Shown: positions 24,036 to 33,534, numbered from the stretch's first letter. The stretch is 48,277 nucleotides of DNA from Lachnospiraceae bacterium (GCA_028721415.1 JAQYIU010000052.1:1-48277), one strand, 5' to 3'. Notes: generated by a model from the letters alone, not told the origin. A program made the numbers and translations.

Positions 24036-26180
24036 ATGAGGTTTGAAATTGGTGAGATCATGAAACAGAATCTGGTTATGGATTTGGTTTATGGGAATTC
24101 GTCGTGTCCGAAAAAACTTCTGGGCAGACATTATGTTCGGGGAGGTCAGGTGATTGCAGCCTATCATCCGGATGCGGTCAGCATGAGAGTGATTACAGAT
24201 GACGGAGAGATTTATGAGATGGATTCCGTGGAACGACTGTCCGTTTTTGCATTATTCATACCTGGACAAAACTCCTTTTCTTATCAGATAGAGATGACAT
24301 TTCAGGATGGAAATACTTTTACCAACTATAATCCTTATGATTTTCCATGTCAGATCACAAAACGGGAAGAGGAAGATTTTCAGAAAGGTTGCTGGTTGAA
24401 TTCCTATAAAAAACTGGGATGTCACCCGATGGAGATCAACGGAGTGAAAGGATTGTATTTTGCTGTGTGGGCTCCATCCGCCAAAAGAGTGAGTGTGGTC
24501 GGTAATTTTAATTTCTGGAATGGACTTATTTATCCAATGAATCGTCTGGAAAAATCGGGTATTTATGAGATTTTTCTGCCAAATGCACAGCTGAATCAGT
24601 ATTACAAATATGAGATAAAAACGACACAGGGATATATTTTGCAAAAGGCAGATCCTTATGGAATGTGTCAGGAACGTACGATTGAAAACGCATCCAAAAC
24701 TTTCGATATGTCAGAATTCCATTGGGATGACAAGATTTGGATGAAAAACAGAAAGTATAAGAATGTAAAAGAAACTCCAATGGTTGTCTACAGCTTTTCA
24801 GAAAAAGAGATGGAAAAAAAGGAAAGTATTCTGGAAGAGGATTTTACGCACATCTTGTTTAATCGAAAGAGAGAGCAGTGGGGTATAAAAGAAGATTGGG
24901 AACAGTGGAACATGAAAGAGGCCAGAGAGCATCCAACGACATTTTTTACCCCCTCTTTTTGCTCTGGTTCACCGGATTTATTCCGCCAATACATCAATGA
25001 GACACATAAAAAAGGGATCGGCGTTATCATGGAGATTTCTCCGGGATATTTTTCCAGAGAGAGTGCCGGATTGGAACGTTTTGACGGAACCATGCTCTAC
25101 GGAACCGCAGTAGAACGTATCAGGCCGAATGAAGAGAGTGCAATGTGCCGTTTCTTTTTTGAGCGGCCGGAAGTATCCAATTATCTGCTGTCCAATCTAT
25201 TATTCTGGATTCGTGAATATCACATTGACGGTTTTGTTTTTGGAGGAATTACCGATATTATTTCAACAAATAAAAACACATCTAATAATTTGAATATAAA
25301 AGGGGCGGCAATCGGAAAAACAAATGAGACAATGGGAGAAACAGGAAGGGCATTTTTAACCCGGGCGGTGGAAACCATTCGGAAAGAAGACCCTGGAGTC
25401 ATCGTTATTTCTGATGAATATGCAGAATTATCCTCGAAAGATAAAAATCTGTTTCTCGGCGAGGCGGATTTTGATTTCTACTGGAATTACAGTGTAAAGG
25501 AGAATCTGAATTCTTATCTGAGCGGAGATAAGCTTCAGAAAATGCAGGAACATTATAAGATTACACTGCCTCTCCAGAAGGCGGGACTCAGTCGTTCTTT
25601 GTTATTGCTTAATTATAAAAAGCAGGCAGTTTTTCGTCAAACTTCGATTGACAATCCTCTTTCAGATGGTTATGATATGTTATCAGAGGCAAAAATATCG
25701 TATGCATTTTTGATGGGTGTTCCTGGAAAAAAGGTTTTATCTGAGATATATGATAACAGTGAGATTCGTAACTATCTACACAGTTTGATTCGGATTTACA
25801 GAGAATATCCGGCGCTGTATGAGTATGAGAAAGATATGAAATCTTTTGAATGGGTCAATGGCATGGATGCGGTTTCTTCTGTGGTCAGTTTTATCAGAAA
25901 ATCTTCGTCCAGCAGAAATCAACTTCTTTTTATATGTAATTTCAGTTCTGACAGCATTGCAGATTATCAGGTTGGTGTTCCGCATTTTGGAAAATATGTA
26001 TTGCTCTCCAACAGCGATGCCACAGAGTTTGGCGGAGAGGGACGTTTTGTGGAACAGAGCCCGGCAGTGATGAGGGAACCATGTGATTTCAGACCGTATT
26101 CTATTGAGGTGTCATTGCCACCCAATGCTGCATTGATATTTGGATTTGGTTCCGCATTTGATGAAAGGAAAGGTGTGTGA
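24036..26180 (+). CDS. GlgB-like GH13 protein with all catalytic residues lost (pseudoenzyme)
   Basis: A 714-residue protein with glycogen-branching-enzyme architecture: an N-terminal domain (1-110), a CBM48/E-set domain (about 130-230, YFAVWAPSAKRVSVVGNFNFW), a GH13-like barrel (about 240-600) and a C-terminal beta domain. The match to GlgB is clear in GLERFDGTMLYG, RPEVSNYLLSNLLFWIREYH and GVPGKKVL. Compared with E. coli GlgB from memory, the nucleophile Asp405 is G403, Arg403 is V401, the acid Glu458 is D460, His525/Asp526 are K515/A516 and Asp335 is E333. The barrel's first strands are shortened. The frame is intact, so it is kept under selection, perhaps as a glucan-binding or regulatory protein. 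No glgA, glgC or glgP lies nearby. ATG follows GGGAGG by 7 bases. Confidence 0.82.
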   Translation: MRFEIGEIMKQNLVMDLVYGNSSCPKKLLGRHYVRGGQVIAAYHPDAVSMRVITDDGEIYEMDSVERLSVFALFIPGQNSFSYQIEMTFQDGNTFTNYNPYDFPCQITKREEEDFQKGCWLNSYKKLGCHPMEINGVKGLYFAVWAPSAKRVSVVGNFNFWNGLIYPMNRLEKSGIYEIFLPNAQLNQYYKYEIKTTQGYILQKADPYGMCQERTIENASKTFDMSEFHWDDKIWMKNRKYKNVKETPMVVYSFSEKEMEKKESILEEDFTHILFNRKREQWGIKEDWEQWNMKEAREHPTTFFTPSFCSGSPDLFRQYINETHKKGIGVIMEISPGYFSRESAGLERFDGTMLYGTAVERIRPNEESAMCRFFFERPEVSNYLLSNLLFWIREYHIDGFVFGGITDIISTNKNTSNNLNIKGAAIGKTNETMGETGRAFLTRAVETIRKEDPGVIVISDEYAELSSKDKNLFLGEADFDFYWNYSVKENLNSYLSGDKLQKMQEHYKITLPLQKAGLSRSLLLLNYKKQAVFRQTSIDNPLSDGYDMLSEAKISYAFLMGVPGKKVLSEIYDNSEIRNYLHSLIRIYREYPALYEYEKDMKSFEWVNGMDAVSSVVSFIRKSSSSRNQLLFICNFSSDSIADYQVGVPHFGKYVLLSNSDATEFGGEGRFVEQSPAVMREPCDFRPYSIEVSLPPNAALIFGFGSAFDERKGV

Positions 26181-26184
26181 AAAA

Positions 26185-26598
26185 ATGAAAGATGATTGTA
26201 TTTTTTGTAAAATCGCAACAGGAAAGATTCCGTCAGCTACAGTATATGAGGATAGCCATTTCAGAGTAATTCTGGATATCAATCCTGCTACAAAAGGACA
26301 TTGTCTGATCATTCCTAAAGAGCATTTTGATAATGTTTATGATCTGGATGGTGAGACAGCCGGCAAGCTGTTTTCGCTTGCAACCTGTATTGCCCGTGCC
26401 ATGAGAGATGCACTGGGCTGTGAGGGGATGAATATTGTACAGAACAATGGAGAGATTGCAGGACAGACGGTTCTTCATTTCCACCTTCATCTGATTCCAA
26501 GATATGAAGGAGATGGCCTGCAGCTTACATGGAAACCGAATGAAGTCGGGGAAGAAGAGCTGGAAGAGATTCGCAAGGCAATCCGCAAAGAAATTTAA
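26185..26598 (+). CDS. HIT-family hydrolase
   Basis: A 137-residue histidine-triad protein, a cytosolic nucleotidyl hydrolase or transferase probably acting on AMP-linked substrates such as adenosine phosphoramidates. The N-terminal CIFCKIATGKIPSATVYED carries the CxxC typical of the Hint branch, and the active triad reads VLHFHLHLIPRY. The frame opens 45 bases upstream inside the previous gene; ATG 26185 is chosen because it begins the family's conserved start (DDCIFCKI) and lies 4 bases after the stop of the GlgB-like gene, preceded by AAAGG. Confidence 0.92.
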   Translation: MKDDCIFCKIATGKIPSATVYEDSHFRVILDINPATKGHCLIIPKEHFDNVYDLDGETAGKLFSLATCIARAMRDALGCEGMNIVQNNGEIAGQTVLHFHLHLIPRYEGDGLQLTWKPNEVGEEELEEIRKAIRKEI

Positions 26599-26698
26599 AG
26601 ATAATTAAGATATGATTCGCGATGTGAGATACATATAAAACACTTCGCATGCAAATCTGCTACATGATTTGCGATTGAAAGATAAGAAAGGAAAGAGC

Positions 26699-27277
26699 AT
26701 GGGTAAGATTGATTTTAAACCAGGGAATATGTTATATCCGCTTCCGGCGGTACTTGTCACAGTGCGGGATAGAGAGGGAAGGGATAATATCATCACGATT
26801 GCCTGGGTGGGCACCGCCTGCACCAATCCACCCATGCTCTATATTTCTGTCCGGCCCGAACGATATTCCTATGAAGCGTTGAGGGAGACCGGAGAATTTG
26901 TGGTTAATCTGACGACGAAAGAGATGGTTAAAGCAGTCGATTTTTGCGGTGTGCGCTCGGGAAAAGATGTTGACAAATATGCGCAGACCGGGCTTCACAA
27001 AGGTGAGGCCTCAAAAGTTAATGTTTCCGTGATTGAGGAGAGTCCGGTAAACATAGAATGTAAGGTAAGAGAGATTTTGGAACTGGGTTCTCATCACATG
27101 TTCCTGGCAGATGTGGTTCATGTTACAGTAGATGAGAAATATATGGATGAGAAGGGGACTTTTCATCTCGAACGGTCGAATCCGATCGTATATTCCCACG
27201 GAACATATTTTGATATTGGAGATTCGTTGGGAACGTTTGGTTATTCTGTACGAAAGAAAAAGAAAAAAAGGAAATAA
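26699..27277 (+). CDS. Flavin reductase-like FMN-binding protein
   Basis: A 192-residue split-barrel protein of the flavin_reduct family. Members bind FMN and act as flavin reductases or flavoredoxin-like electron carriers. Features are YPLPAVLVTVRD, NIITIAWVGTACTNPPMLYI (FMN phosphate region), the Arg/Tyr segment RPERYSYE and the FVVNL strand. The C-terminus ends in a run of lysines and arginines. ATG 26699 follows GAAAGGAAAG; the open frame upstream adds ten residues with no support. It is 100 bases from the HIT gene. The GATTCGCGATG and GATTTGCGATT words between them (26606-26668) look like a small repeat. Confidence 0.85.
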   Translation: MGKIDFKPGNMLYPLPAVLVTVRDREGRDNIITIAWVGTACTNPPMLYISVRPERYSYEALRETGEFVVNLTTKEMVKAVDFCGVRSGKDVDKYAQTGLHKGEASKVNVSVIEESPVNIECKVREILELGSHHMFLADVVHVTVDEKYMDEKGTFHLERSNPIVYSHGTYFDIGDSLGTFGYSVRKKKKKRK

Positions 27278-27305
27278 ATGGATTTTACAAATTCCAAATT
27301 ATGAA

Positions 27306-27334
27306 TTTACAAATGCATGTATTCTTGTTATAAT
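27306..27334 (+). promoter_or_regulatory. Promoter of murA-metK with a long leader
   Basis: TTTACA (27306-27311), 17-bp spacer, TATAAT (27329-27334), preceded by TG. Transcription would start near 27341, giving a leader of about 310 nt. The gene-free stretch 27335-27650 holds a small hairpin (TTTCTC...GAGAGG, 27478-27495) and a TTGACA at 27427 without a fitting -10. I recognise no riboswitch there. Confidence 0.7.
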
Positions 27335-27650
27335 AAATTGATTATATTTTTGACTAAATGTGTCGAAAAGTACATATTTTGAAGATGCACGACTGGAATT
27401 CTCCGGTAGTATGTGGTAGTATATTTTTGACATGATTATTGAAACGTGAAAGCATAGGATATGTTGGTGACAGGCTGTTTCTCTTATAGAGAGGAAGGGT
27501 CTGATTTTATGAGTGGTTTGAATAGATAGTTTGGTGTAGATTGATGGGACAGCAGTGATTCATGGAACTTCAGTCGATAGAACATATCCGGATGCCTGGA
27601 TGAAGATTGTTATTAAGAAGATTAGTTTAGATTTGATATAGAGGTGCGAT

Positions 27651-28964
27651 ATGGAACAATATGTAATTAAGGGCGGTAATCCTTTGGTTGGTGAAGTTGT
27701 AATCGGTGGAGCAAAGAACGCTGCACTGGGTATTCTTGCGGCAGCAATTATGACAGATGGACAGTGTCTGATCGATAATATGCCGAATGTAAGAGATACC
27801 AATGTTTTATTGCAGGCTATGGAAGGCATTGGTGCAACTATTATCCGCAAGGGGGATAATGAAGTTCTCATCAGTGGAAAGAATATTGATTCCAGCGGAG
27901 AGTTAATTGTAGATAATGAATTTATCCGAAAAATCAGAGCTTCCTATTATCTGATAGGAGCCCTTCTTGGCAAATATAAAAAAGCACAGGTTGTATTACC
28001 AGGCGGATGTGACATCGGAAGCAGACCAATTGACCAGCATATCAAGGGATTTCGTGCTTTGGGTGCGGATGTAAAGATTGAACATGGAATGATCATTGCT
28101 GAGGCAGCAGAGCTTAGAGGAAGTCATATTTACCTTGATGTGGTATCAGTCGGTGCGACCATCAATATCATGATGGCAGCGTCCCTTGCCGTTGGCAATA
28201 CGATTATTGAGAATGCAGCAAAAGAACCACATATCGTGGATGTTGCCAATTTCTTAAACAGTATGGGGGCTAACATTAAAGGTGCCGGAACAGATGTGAT
28301 TCGTATCAAAGGAGTGGAAAGATTCCATGATACAGAATATTCTATTATTCCGGATCAGATTGAGGCAGGAACATTTATGATGGCTGCCGCAGCAACTCAT
28401 GGTGATATCCTTGTGAAGAATGTTATTCCAAAACATCTGGAAGCGATTTCAGCTAAGTTGAATGAAATCGGTGCTCAGGTGGAAGAGTCCGATGATGCGG
28501 TACGAGTTGTGGCAACTCGTCGTCTGAAACACACACAGATTAAGACTTTACCTTATCCGGGCTTTCCGACAGATATGCAGCCTCAGGTTGCCATTACACT
28601 GGGCTTATCCAAGGGAACCAGTATTATTACAGAAAGTATTTTTGAAAACCGTTTCCGCTACGTGGAAGAGATGCGCCGTATGGGTGCCAATATCAAAGTG
28701 GTGGATGGCAATACCGCAATTATTAATGGTGTAGAGAAATATACAGGAGCTACGGTGGTGACACCGGATCTTCGTGCCGGAGCTGCTCTGGTGATTGCCG
28801 GTCTGGCAGCGGAAGGTTATACCACTGTCAAAGAAATCGGTTATATCCAGAGAGGTTATGAACGTTTTGATGAGAAGCTTCGCGCTCTCGGTGGGATGAT
28901 TGAGAAAGTAGATTCTGAAAAAGAAGCAAATAAATATATATACAAAACCAGTATGGTTAAATAA
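27651..28964 (+). CDS. murA: UDP-N-acetylglucosamine 1-carboxyvinyltransferase
   Basis: A 437-residue enzyme that adds enolpyruvate from PEP to UDP-GlcNAc, the first committed step of peptidoglycan synthesis. K22 and N23 (GGAKNAAL) and the catalytic loop cysteine C120 ([15 protein letters not shown]), the residue attacked by fosfomycin, are present. The [13 protein letters not shown] segment near the C-terminus is also typical. Firmicutes often carry two paralogues (MurAA, MurAB); I cannot tell which this is. AGAGGTG precedes the ATG. metK follows after 14 bases. Confidence 0.94.
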   Translation: MEQYVIKGGNPLVGEVVIGGAKNAALGILAAAIMTDGQCLIDNMPNVRDTNVLLQAMEGIGATIIRKGDNEVLISGKNIDSSGELIVDNEFIRKIRASYYLIGALLGKYKKAQVVLPGGCDIGSRPIDQHIKGFRALGADVKIEHGMIIAEAAELRGSHIYLDVVSVGATINIMMAASLAVGNTIIENAAKEPHIVDVANFLNSMGANIKGAGTDVIRIKGVERFHDTEYSIIPDQIEAGTFMMAAAATHGDILVKNVIPKHLEAISAKLNEIGAQVEESDDAVRVVATRRLKHTQIKTLPYPGFPTDMQPQVAITLGLSKGTSIITESIFENRFRYVEEMRRMGANIKVVDGNTAIINGVEKYTGATVVTPDLRAGAALVIAGLAAEGYTTVKEIGYIQRGYERFDEKLRALGGMIEKVDSEKEANKYIYKTSMVK

Positions 28965-28978
28965 GGAGAAGAACAAAA

Positions 28979-30166
28979 ATGGAAAGAGTATTATTTACAT
29001 CAGAGTCTGTAACAGAAGGACATCCGGATAAGATGTGCGATCAGGTTTCTGATGCGATTTTAGATGCATTAATGGAAAAAGATCCGATGAGTCGCGTGGC
29101 ATGTGAGACAGCTATGACAACCGGGCTGGTTCTCGTTATGGGAGAAATCACTACGAATGCTTATGTAGACATTCAGAAGATTGTCCGTGACACCGTTAAA
29201 GAAATTGGTTATACCAGAGGTAAATATGGTTTTGATGCAGATACCTGCGGTGTTGTGGTTGCCCTTGATGAGCAGTCTTCCGATATTGCCATGGGAGTAG
29301 ATAAGGCTCTGGAAGCCAAAGAAAATAAAATGTCAGATGAAGAATTGGAAGCTATCGGTGCCGGTGATCAGGGTATGATGTTTGGTTATGCCAACAACGA
29401 GACGGAAGAATATATGCCTTATCCGATTGCGCTTGCTCATAAACTGGCTCTTCAGCTTACCAAAGTGAGAAAAGATGGAACACTTCCTTACCTGAGACCG
29501 GACGGAAAAACTCAGGTTACAGTAGAATATGATGAGAACGGCAAACCGGATCGTCTCGATGCAGTGGTTCTTTCCACTCAGCATGATCCGGAAGTGACAC
29601 AGGAACAGATTCATGAAGACATTAAGAAATATGTATTTGCTCCGATTCTTCCGAAACATATGGTAGATGACGAGACGAAGTTCTTTATCAATCCAACCGG
29701 ACGTTTCGTAATCGGTGGACCTCATGGTGACAGTGGTCTTACCGGACGTAAGATTATTGTAGATACTTACGGTGGATATGCCCGTCACGGCGGCGGTGCT
29801 TTCTCTGGAAAAGACTGTACGAAAGTAGACCGTTCCGCAGCATATGCAGCAAGATATGTGGCTAAGAATATCGTAGCAGCAGGTCTCGCTGATAAATGTG
29901 AGATTCAGTTATCCTATGCCATCGGTGTGGCTAAACCTACATCTATTATGGTAGATACATTTGGAACAGGAAAACTTTCCGAAGAAAAACTGGTAGAGAT
30001 CATTCGTGAAAACTTTGATTTAAGACCAGCAGGGATCATCAAAATGCTTGATTTAAGACGCCCGATTTATAAACAGACAGCAGCTTACGGACATTTTGGA
30101 CGTAACGATCTTGATCTCCCATGGGAAAAACTGGACAAGGTCGATGATCTGAAGAAATATCTGTAG
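28979..30166 (+). CDS. metK: S-adenosylmethionine synthetase
   Basis: A 395-residue enzyme that makes S-adenosylmethionine from methionine and ATP. Signatures are [20 protein letters not shown] (N-terminal ATP/metal site), [12 protein letters not shown] and [26 protein letters not shown] precedes the ATG. It is the second gene of the murA transcript, ended by the hairpin at 30188-30293. No S-box (SAM) riboswitch is visible upstream of metK or murA. Confidence 0.96.
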   Translation: MERVLFTSESVTEGHPDKMCDQVSDAILDALMEKDPMSRVACETAMTTGLVLVMGEITTNAYVDIQKIVRDTVKEIGYTRGKYGFDADTCGVVVALDEQSSDIAMGVDKALEAKENKMSDEELEAIGAGDQGMMFGYANNETEEYMPYPIALAHKLALQLTKVRKDGTLPYLRPDGKTQVTVEYDENGKPDRLDAVVLSTQHDPEVTQEQIHEDIKKYVFAPILPKHMVDDETKFFINPTGRFVIGGPHGDSGLTGRKIIVDTYGGYARHGGGAFSGKDCTKVDRSAAYAARYVAKNIVAAGLADKCEIQLSYAIGVAKPTSIMVDTFGTGKLSEEKLVEIIRENFDLRPAGIIKMLDLRRPIYKQTAAYGHFGRNDLDLPWEKLDKVDDLKKYL

Positions 30167-30187
30167 AGTTTAAGACAGACCTTGATT

Positions 30188-30293
30188 AACAGACGCCGAC
30201 AGAGAGGATATGGCAGTCTATTCCTATTCCTTTGTTCATGGGAGGTGGGGAGAGTAAAACTGCCATAACCGCATAGTCGGCGTCTGTTTTTTG
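30188..30293 (+). terminator. Conserved hairpin element, copy B, acting as metK terminator
   Basis: AACAGACGCCGAC (30188-30200) pairs perfectly with GTCGGCGTCTGTT (30276-30288). An inner stem, TATGGCAGT (30209-30217) with ACTGCCATA (30259-30267), is separated from it by a symmetric 8x8 internal loop. TTTTTT follows the outer stem. The same element without a T-run occurs at 21801-21887. Confidence 0.75.
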
Positions 30294-30309
30294 TGCTTAT
30301 GTGTTCATC

Positions 30310-30412
30310 CCAGTAGGGGCTACCCCTTCCTCAAATGTGTGAAACATTAGGGAGGGGACTGTTCGCTTCAGTAGGGGCGAAATCCTCTTTGAGATTCGCG
30401 ATTTTAATATTT
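30310..30412. repeat. Repeat region with CAGTAGGGGC motifs and hairpin
   Basis: CAGTAGGGGC occurs twice (near 30311 and 30371). Between the copies a hairpin pairs CCCCTTCCT with AGGGAGGGG, with inner AATGT/ACATT pairs (30323-30357). The core resembles the inverted repeat at 1871-1903. Function unknown. Confidence 0.45.
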
Positions 30413-30435
30413 GCTGTTATAACAATATTTTATTG

Positions 30436-30464
30436 TTTACGAAACCGAAAAGGAATGTTATAGT
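30436..30464 (+). promoter_or_regulatory. Candidate promoter of the pantothenate operon
   Basis: TTTACG (30436-30441), 17-bp spacer, TATAGT (30459-30464). The leader to panG is about 120 nt. Confidence 0.55.
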
Positions 30465-30591
30465 GTAGTAGCAATAAAAAAAGGATGGTATTCGAGAAGA
30501 AACCATACCGTTTGCGGAACATATAAATAATGAGCTTATATCAGGCATGAATGAGACTCGGAGTGTCACTTTGCGAAAGTAAGGTGATGAT

Positions 30592-31443
30592 ATGCGAACA
30601 GGATTTATTGGCGCAGGGAAAGTAGGATGTTCTCTGGGCAAGTATTTTGCATTACATGGTCTGTGTGTTACAGGCTATTACGACGCTGATGAAAAATCAG
30701 CAAGAGAAGCAGCAGAATTTGCTGATACGAACTGGGAACAGGAACTCGATAGTTTGATCAGAAAAAGTGATGCTCTGTTTCTGACCGTACCCGACGGCCT
30801 GATTAACGATGTGTGGAATCAGATTCGGGATTTGCCGATCAAAGGTAAATTTATATGTCATTGCAGCGGTGCCTTGTCTGCAAAAGATGCCTTTCCGGGC
30901 ATAAAGGACAAGGGAGCCTTCGGATATTCCATCCACCCACTCTTTGCAGTCAGTGATAAATTTCATTCTTACAAAGAGCTTTCACACGCATATTTTACAA
31001 TTGAAGGAGATCAGGAACGCCTGGACGAGATTACCGGACTTTTTGAGTCTTTTGGGAATCAGGTGCGCCTTATCAATGCAAAAGATAAGGTAAAGTACCA
31101 TTGTGCCGCGGCAATCTGCAGCAATCATGTTATTGCCCTTATTCAGGAAAGTCTTGATCTGTTGTCAGAATGCGGATTTGATGAAAAAAGTGCCCTTTCC
31201 GCTCTGGCACCGATTGTCTCAGGAAATGTATCTCATATCCTGGGAGAGGGAACTGTAAGCAGTCTTACAGGTCCCGTGGAACGATGTGATGTGAGAACCG
31301 TAAGAAAGCATTTGCAGTGTCTTGATGAAAAAGATCAGATGCTGTATCGGCTTATCTCCGAGAAACTGGTATCTATCGGAAAAAGAAAGAATCCGGAAAG
31401 AGATTACAGTGAACTGGAGCAGACATTATCTGTAGATATGTAA
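30592..31443 (+). CDS. panG: Rossmann/DUF2520 protein, probable PanG-type ketopantoate reductase
   Basis: A 283-residue protein: an N-terminal NAD(P)-binding Rossmann domain (GFIGAGKVGCSLGKYFALHG, 4-23; then TVPDGLI) and a C-terminal helical DUF2520 domain (about 150-283, KYHCAAAICSNHVIALIQES). It is directly upstream of panB, panC, panD and coaBC, and no panE or ilvC lies in the window. PanG of Francisella, with homologues in Enterococcus and Clostridioides, is a described alternative ketopantoate reductase of this domain type. That makes reduction of ketopantoate to pantoate the likely reaction. ATG 30592 follows AAGGTGATG. The exact assignment rests on context more than on residues. Confidence 0.75.
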   Translation: MRTGFIGAGKVGCSLGKYFALHGLCVTGYYDADEKSAREAAEFADTNWEQELDSLIRKSDALFLTVPDGLINDVWNQIRDLPIKGKFICHCSGALSAKDAFPGIKDKGAFGYSIHPLFAVSDKFHSYKELSHAYFTIEGDQERLDEITGLFESFGNQVRLINAKDKVKYHCAAAICSNHVIALIQESLDLLSECGFDEKSALSALAPIVSGNVSHILGEGTVSSLTGPVERCDVRTVRKHLQCLDEKDQMLYRLISEKLVSIGKRKNPERDYSELEQTLSVDM

Positions 31444-31469
31444 AGAGAAGATTCAGGAGGTAATATATA

Positions 31470-32297
31470 ATGAAAAACACAGTCACTACATTTCGTCAAA
31501 TGAAAGAGAACCATGAAAAGATTTCCATGCTGACAGCCTATGATTATTCCACTGCTAAATTGGAAGATGAAGCAGGAGTGAATTCTATTCTTGTAGGGGA
31601 TTCTCTGGGAAATGTAGTATTGGGATACGATGATACGATCGCGGTAACGGTGGAAGATATGATTCACCATGGAAAAGCTGTGGCAAAAGGGGCAAAAAAT
31701 GCACTGGTTGTTGTGGATATGCCGTTTATGTCTTATCAGACTTCTGTTTATGATGCTGTAGTCAATGCAGGACGAATTATGAAAGAAACTCATTGTGGCG
31801 CAGTAAAGCTGGAAGGTGGTAAAATTGTATGCCCACAGATTAAGGCAATTACCGATGCTTCCATTCCGGTTGTGGCACACCTGGGTCTTACTCCACAATC
31901 CATCAATGCTTTTGGCGGATATAAAGTACAGGGAAAAACAATCGAAGCAGCACAGAAACTGCTCGATGACGCAAAAGCAGTAGAGGAAGCAGGAGCATTT
32001 GCTGTTGTTCTGGAATGCGTTCCTGCCAAGCTAGCGAAAAAAGTATCTGAATCGATCTCCATTCCGACCATCGGTATTGGTGCAGGAAATGGATGTGACG
32101 GACAGGTTCTTGTCTATGCAGACATGCTTGCCATGTTCTCCGATTTCTGTCCGAAATTTGTGAGAAAATTTGCTAATGTAGGAGAAATCATGAGACAGGC
32201 ATTTAAAGATTATGATGCTGCAGTAAAAGATTGTTCCTTCCCGGCAGAAGAACATACTTACAAAATCGATGATGAAGTGATCGAGAAATTATATTAA
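31470..32297 (+). CDS. panB: 3-methyl-2-oxobutanoate hydroxymethyltransferase
   Basis: A 275-residue TIM-barrel enzyme that makes ketopantoate from 2-oxoisovalerate and methylene-tetrahydrofolate. Characteristic stretches are [34 protein letters not shown] (metal ligands), [26 protein letters not shown] and [21 protein letters not shown] lies 9 bases before the ATG. It follows panG by 26 bases and its product is the substrate of the reductase inferred there. Confidence 0.95.
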   Translation: MKNTVTTFRQMKENHEKISMLTAYDYSTAKLEDEAGVNSILVGDSLGNVVLGYDDTIAVTVEDMIHHGKAVAKGAKNALVVVDMPFMSYQTSVYDAVVNAGRIMKETHCGAVKLEGGKIVCPQIKAITDASIPVVAHLGLTPQSINAFGGYKVQGKTIEAAQKLLDDAKAVEEAGAFAVVLECVPAKLAKKVSESISIPTIGIGAGNGCDGQVLVYADMLAMFSDFCPKFVRKFANVGEIMRQAFKDYDAAVKDCSFPAEEHTYKIDDEVIEKLY

Positions 32298-32321
32298 TAT
32301 AAATAGATGTGACTGTTCAGA

Positions 32322-32358
32322 GCCACCTTTGCAAACACAAAATGCTGTCAAAGGTGGC
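32322..32358 (+). other. Hairpin between panB and panC
   Basis: GCCACCTTTG (32322-32331) pairs with CAAAGGTGGC (32349-32358). No T-run follows, so transcription may continue into panC; attenuation or processing is possible. A TTGACA at 32420 lacks a convincing -10. Confidence 0.55.
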
Positions 32359-32494
32359 ATATCTGATAAATAGATTTGTACAAAAAAATGCCCCTCCATG
32401 CGGGTATTCATCGCTTTTTTTGACAAATCTGTCGGAATCGGAACAGTTACAAATAGACAATCAAAAAATCTGTGATATGATAATGGAGGAAAAA

Positions 32495-33337
32495 ATGAAA
32501 ATTGCGTATACCGTTAAGGAAGTTAGAGAACAGGTAAAAGCCTGGAGAAAAGAGGGGCTCACAGTTGGTTTGGTACCAACCATGGGATATCTTCATGAAG
32601 GACATGCCAGCCTCATGAAAAAAGCAGTAGAACAAAACGACAAAGTTGTTGCCAGTGTATTTGTGAATCCAATGCAATTTGGACCGACAGAAGACCTGGA
32701 GTCTTATCCAAGAGATCTGGAAAAGGATTGCAAGCTCTGTGAATCCATTGGTGTGGATCTGGTATTCCATCCGGAACCAGAAGAAATGTATGCACCGGAC
32801 TTCTGTACCTGTGTGGACATGGATGTTTTATCTAAAACTCTTTGTGGAAAGAGCCGTCCGATCCACTTCCGCGGAGTATGTACTGTCGTGACTAAATTAT
32901 TTAACATCGTGACACCGGACAGAGCATATTTTGGACAAAAAGACGCACAGCAGCTTGCCATCATCCGCCGCATGGTTCGTGATCTCAACATGGATATTGA
33001 GATCATCGGATGCCCGATCATTCGCGAAGAAGACGGACTGGCAAAAAGCTCAAGAAATACTTACTTAAACGAAGAAGAAAGACAGGCTGCTCTCATCTTA
33101 AGCAAGGCAATCTTTGCCGGCCAGAAAATGGTAGAAGATGGAGAAAGAGACGCAGCCACAGTGAAAAAAGCAATGACAGAACTCATTGAATCAGAACCAT
33201 TAGCAAAAATTGATTATGTAGAAGTTGTAGACGGCCTCTCCATGCAGCCGGTGGAAAACATCGAAGCACCAACCCTCGTTGCCATGGCAGTCTACATCGG
33301 CAAGACAAGACTGATTGATAACTTCATATTCGAATGA
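32495..33337 (+). CDS. panC: Pantothenate synthetase
   Basis: A 280-residue enzyme that condenses pantoate with beta-alanine using ATP. The class I nucleotidyltransferase motifs are VPTMGYLHEGHASLMK (HxGH type) and KSSRNTYL (KMSKS-like). NPMQFGPTEDLESYPRD and YFGQKDAQQLAIIRRM are typical. The frame is open from 32309, but those codons have no ribosome site; TGGAGGA precedes ATG 32495 by 4-5 bases and the family starts here. A strong terminator follows. Confidence 0.95.
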   Translation: MKIAYTVKEVREQVKAWRKEGLTVGLVPTMGYLHEGHASLMKKAVEQNDKVVASVFVNPMQFGPTEDLESYPRDLEKDCKLCESIGVDLVFHPEPEEMYAPDFCTCVDMDVLSKTLCGKSRPIHFRGVCTVVTKLFNIVTPDRAYFGQKDAQQLAIIRRMVRDLNMDIEIIGCPIIREEDGLAKSSRNTYLNEEERQAALILSKAIFAGQKMVEDGERDAATVKKAMTELIESEPLAKIDYVEVVDGLSMQPVENIEAPTLVAMAVYIGKTRLIDNFIFE

Positions 33338-33344
33338 GCTGTGC

Positions 33345-33408
33345 AAAAACAGGCAAAATGACTGCGCCCATGCTTGCATGGAAGCGCAGGTAAATTTGCC
33401 TGTTTTTA
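33345..33408 (+). terminator. Compound Rho-independent terminator after panC
   Basis: AAAAACAGGCAAA (33345-33357) pairs with TTTGCCTGTTTTT (33395-33407), enclosing nested stems TGCGC/GCGCA and CCATG-CTTG-CATGG. Confidence 0.8.
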
Positions 33409-33413
33409 TAGGG

Positions 33414-33534
33414 CGAATGCCCAGATCGAGATGAAGCGAAGCGGAATCGAGATGCAAGGCTCATTCGAAGAGAATGGACGAATGCCCAGATCGAGATGAA
33501 GCGAAGCGGAATCGAGATGCAAGGCTCATTCGAA
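33414..33534. repeat. Two exact 56-bp direct repeats
   Basis: 33414-33469 and 33479-33534 are identical, separated by 9 bases (period 65). Each unit begins with CGAATG and carries CATTCG near its end, so each can fold. A hairpin, GAATAAGCC/GGCTTATTC (33532-33552), follows. The array lies between the panC terminator and panD. Confidence 0.9.

Noticed and set aside
24036-26180. Functional glycogen branching enzyme
   Set aside because: Every catalytic position compared with E. coli GlgB is substituted.
28965-28978. SAM riboswitch for metK
   Set aside because: metK follows murA after 14 bases, and the murA leader shows no S-box features that I recognise.
32420-32453. Internal promoter for panC (TTGACA at 32420)
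   Set aside because: The nearest -10-like sequence is 21 bases away, outside the usual spacing.
33414-33534. CRISPR-like direct repeats
   Set aside because: There are only two copies with a 9-base gap, the unit is 56 bp and no cas gene is nearby.
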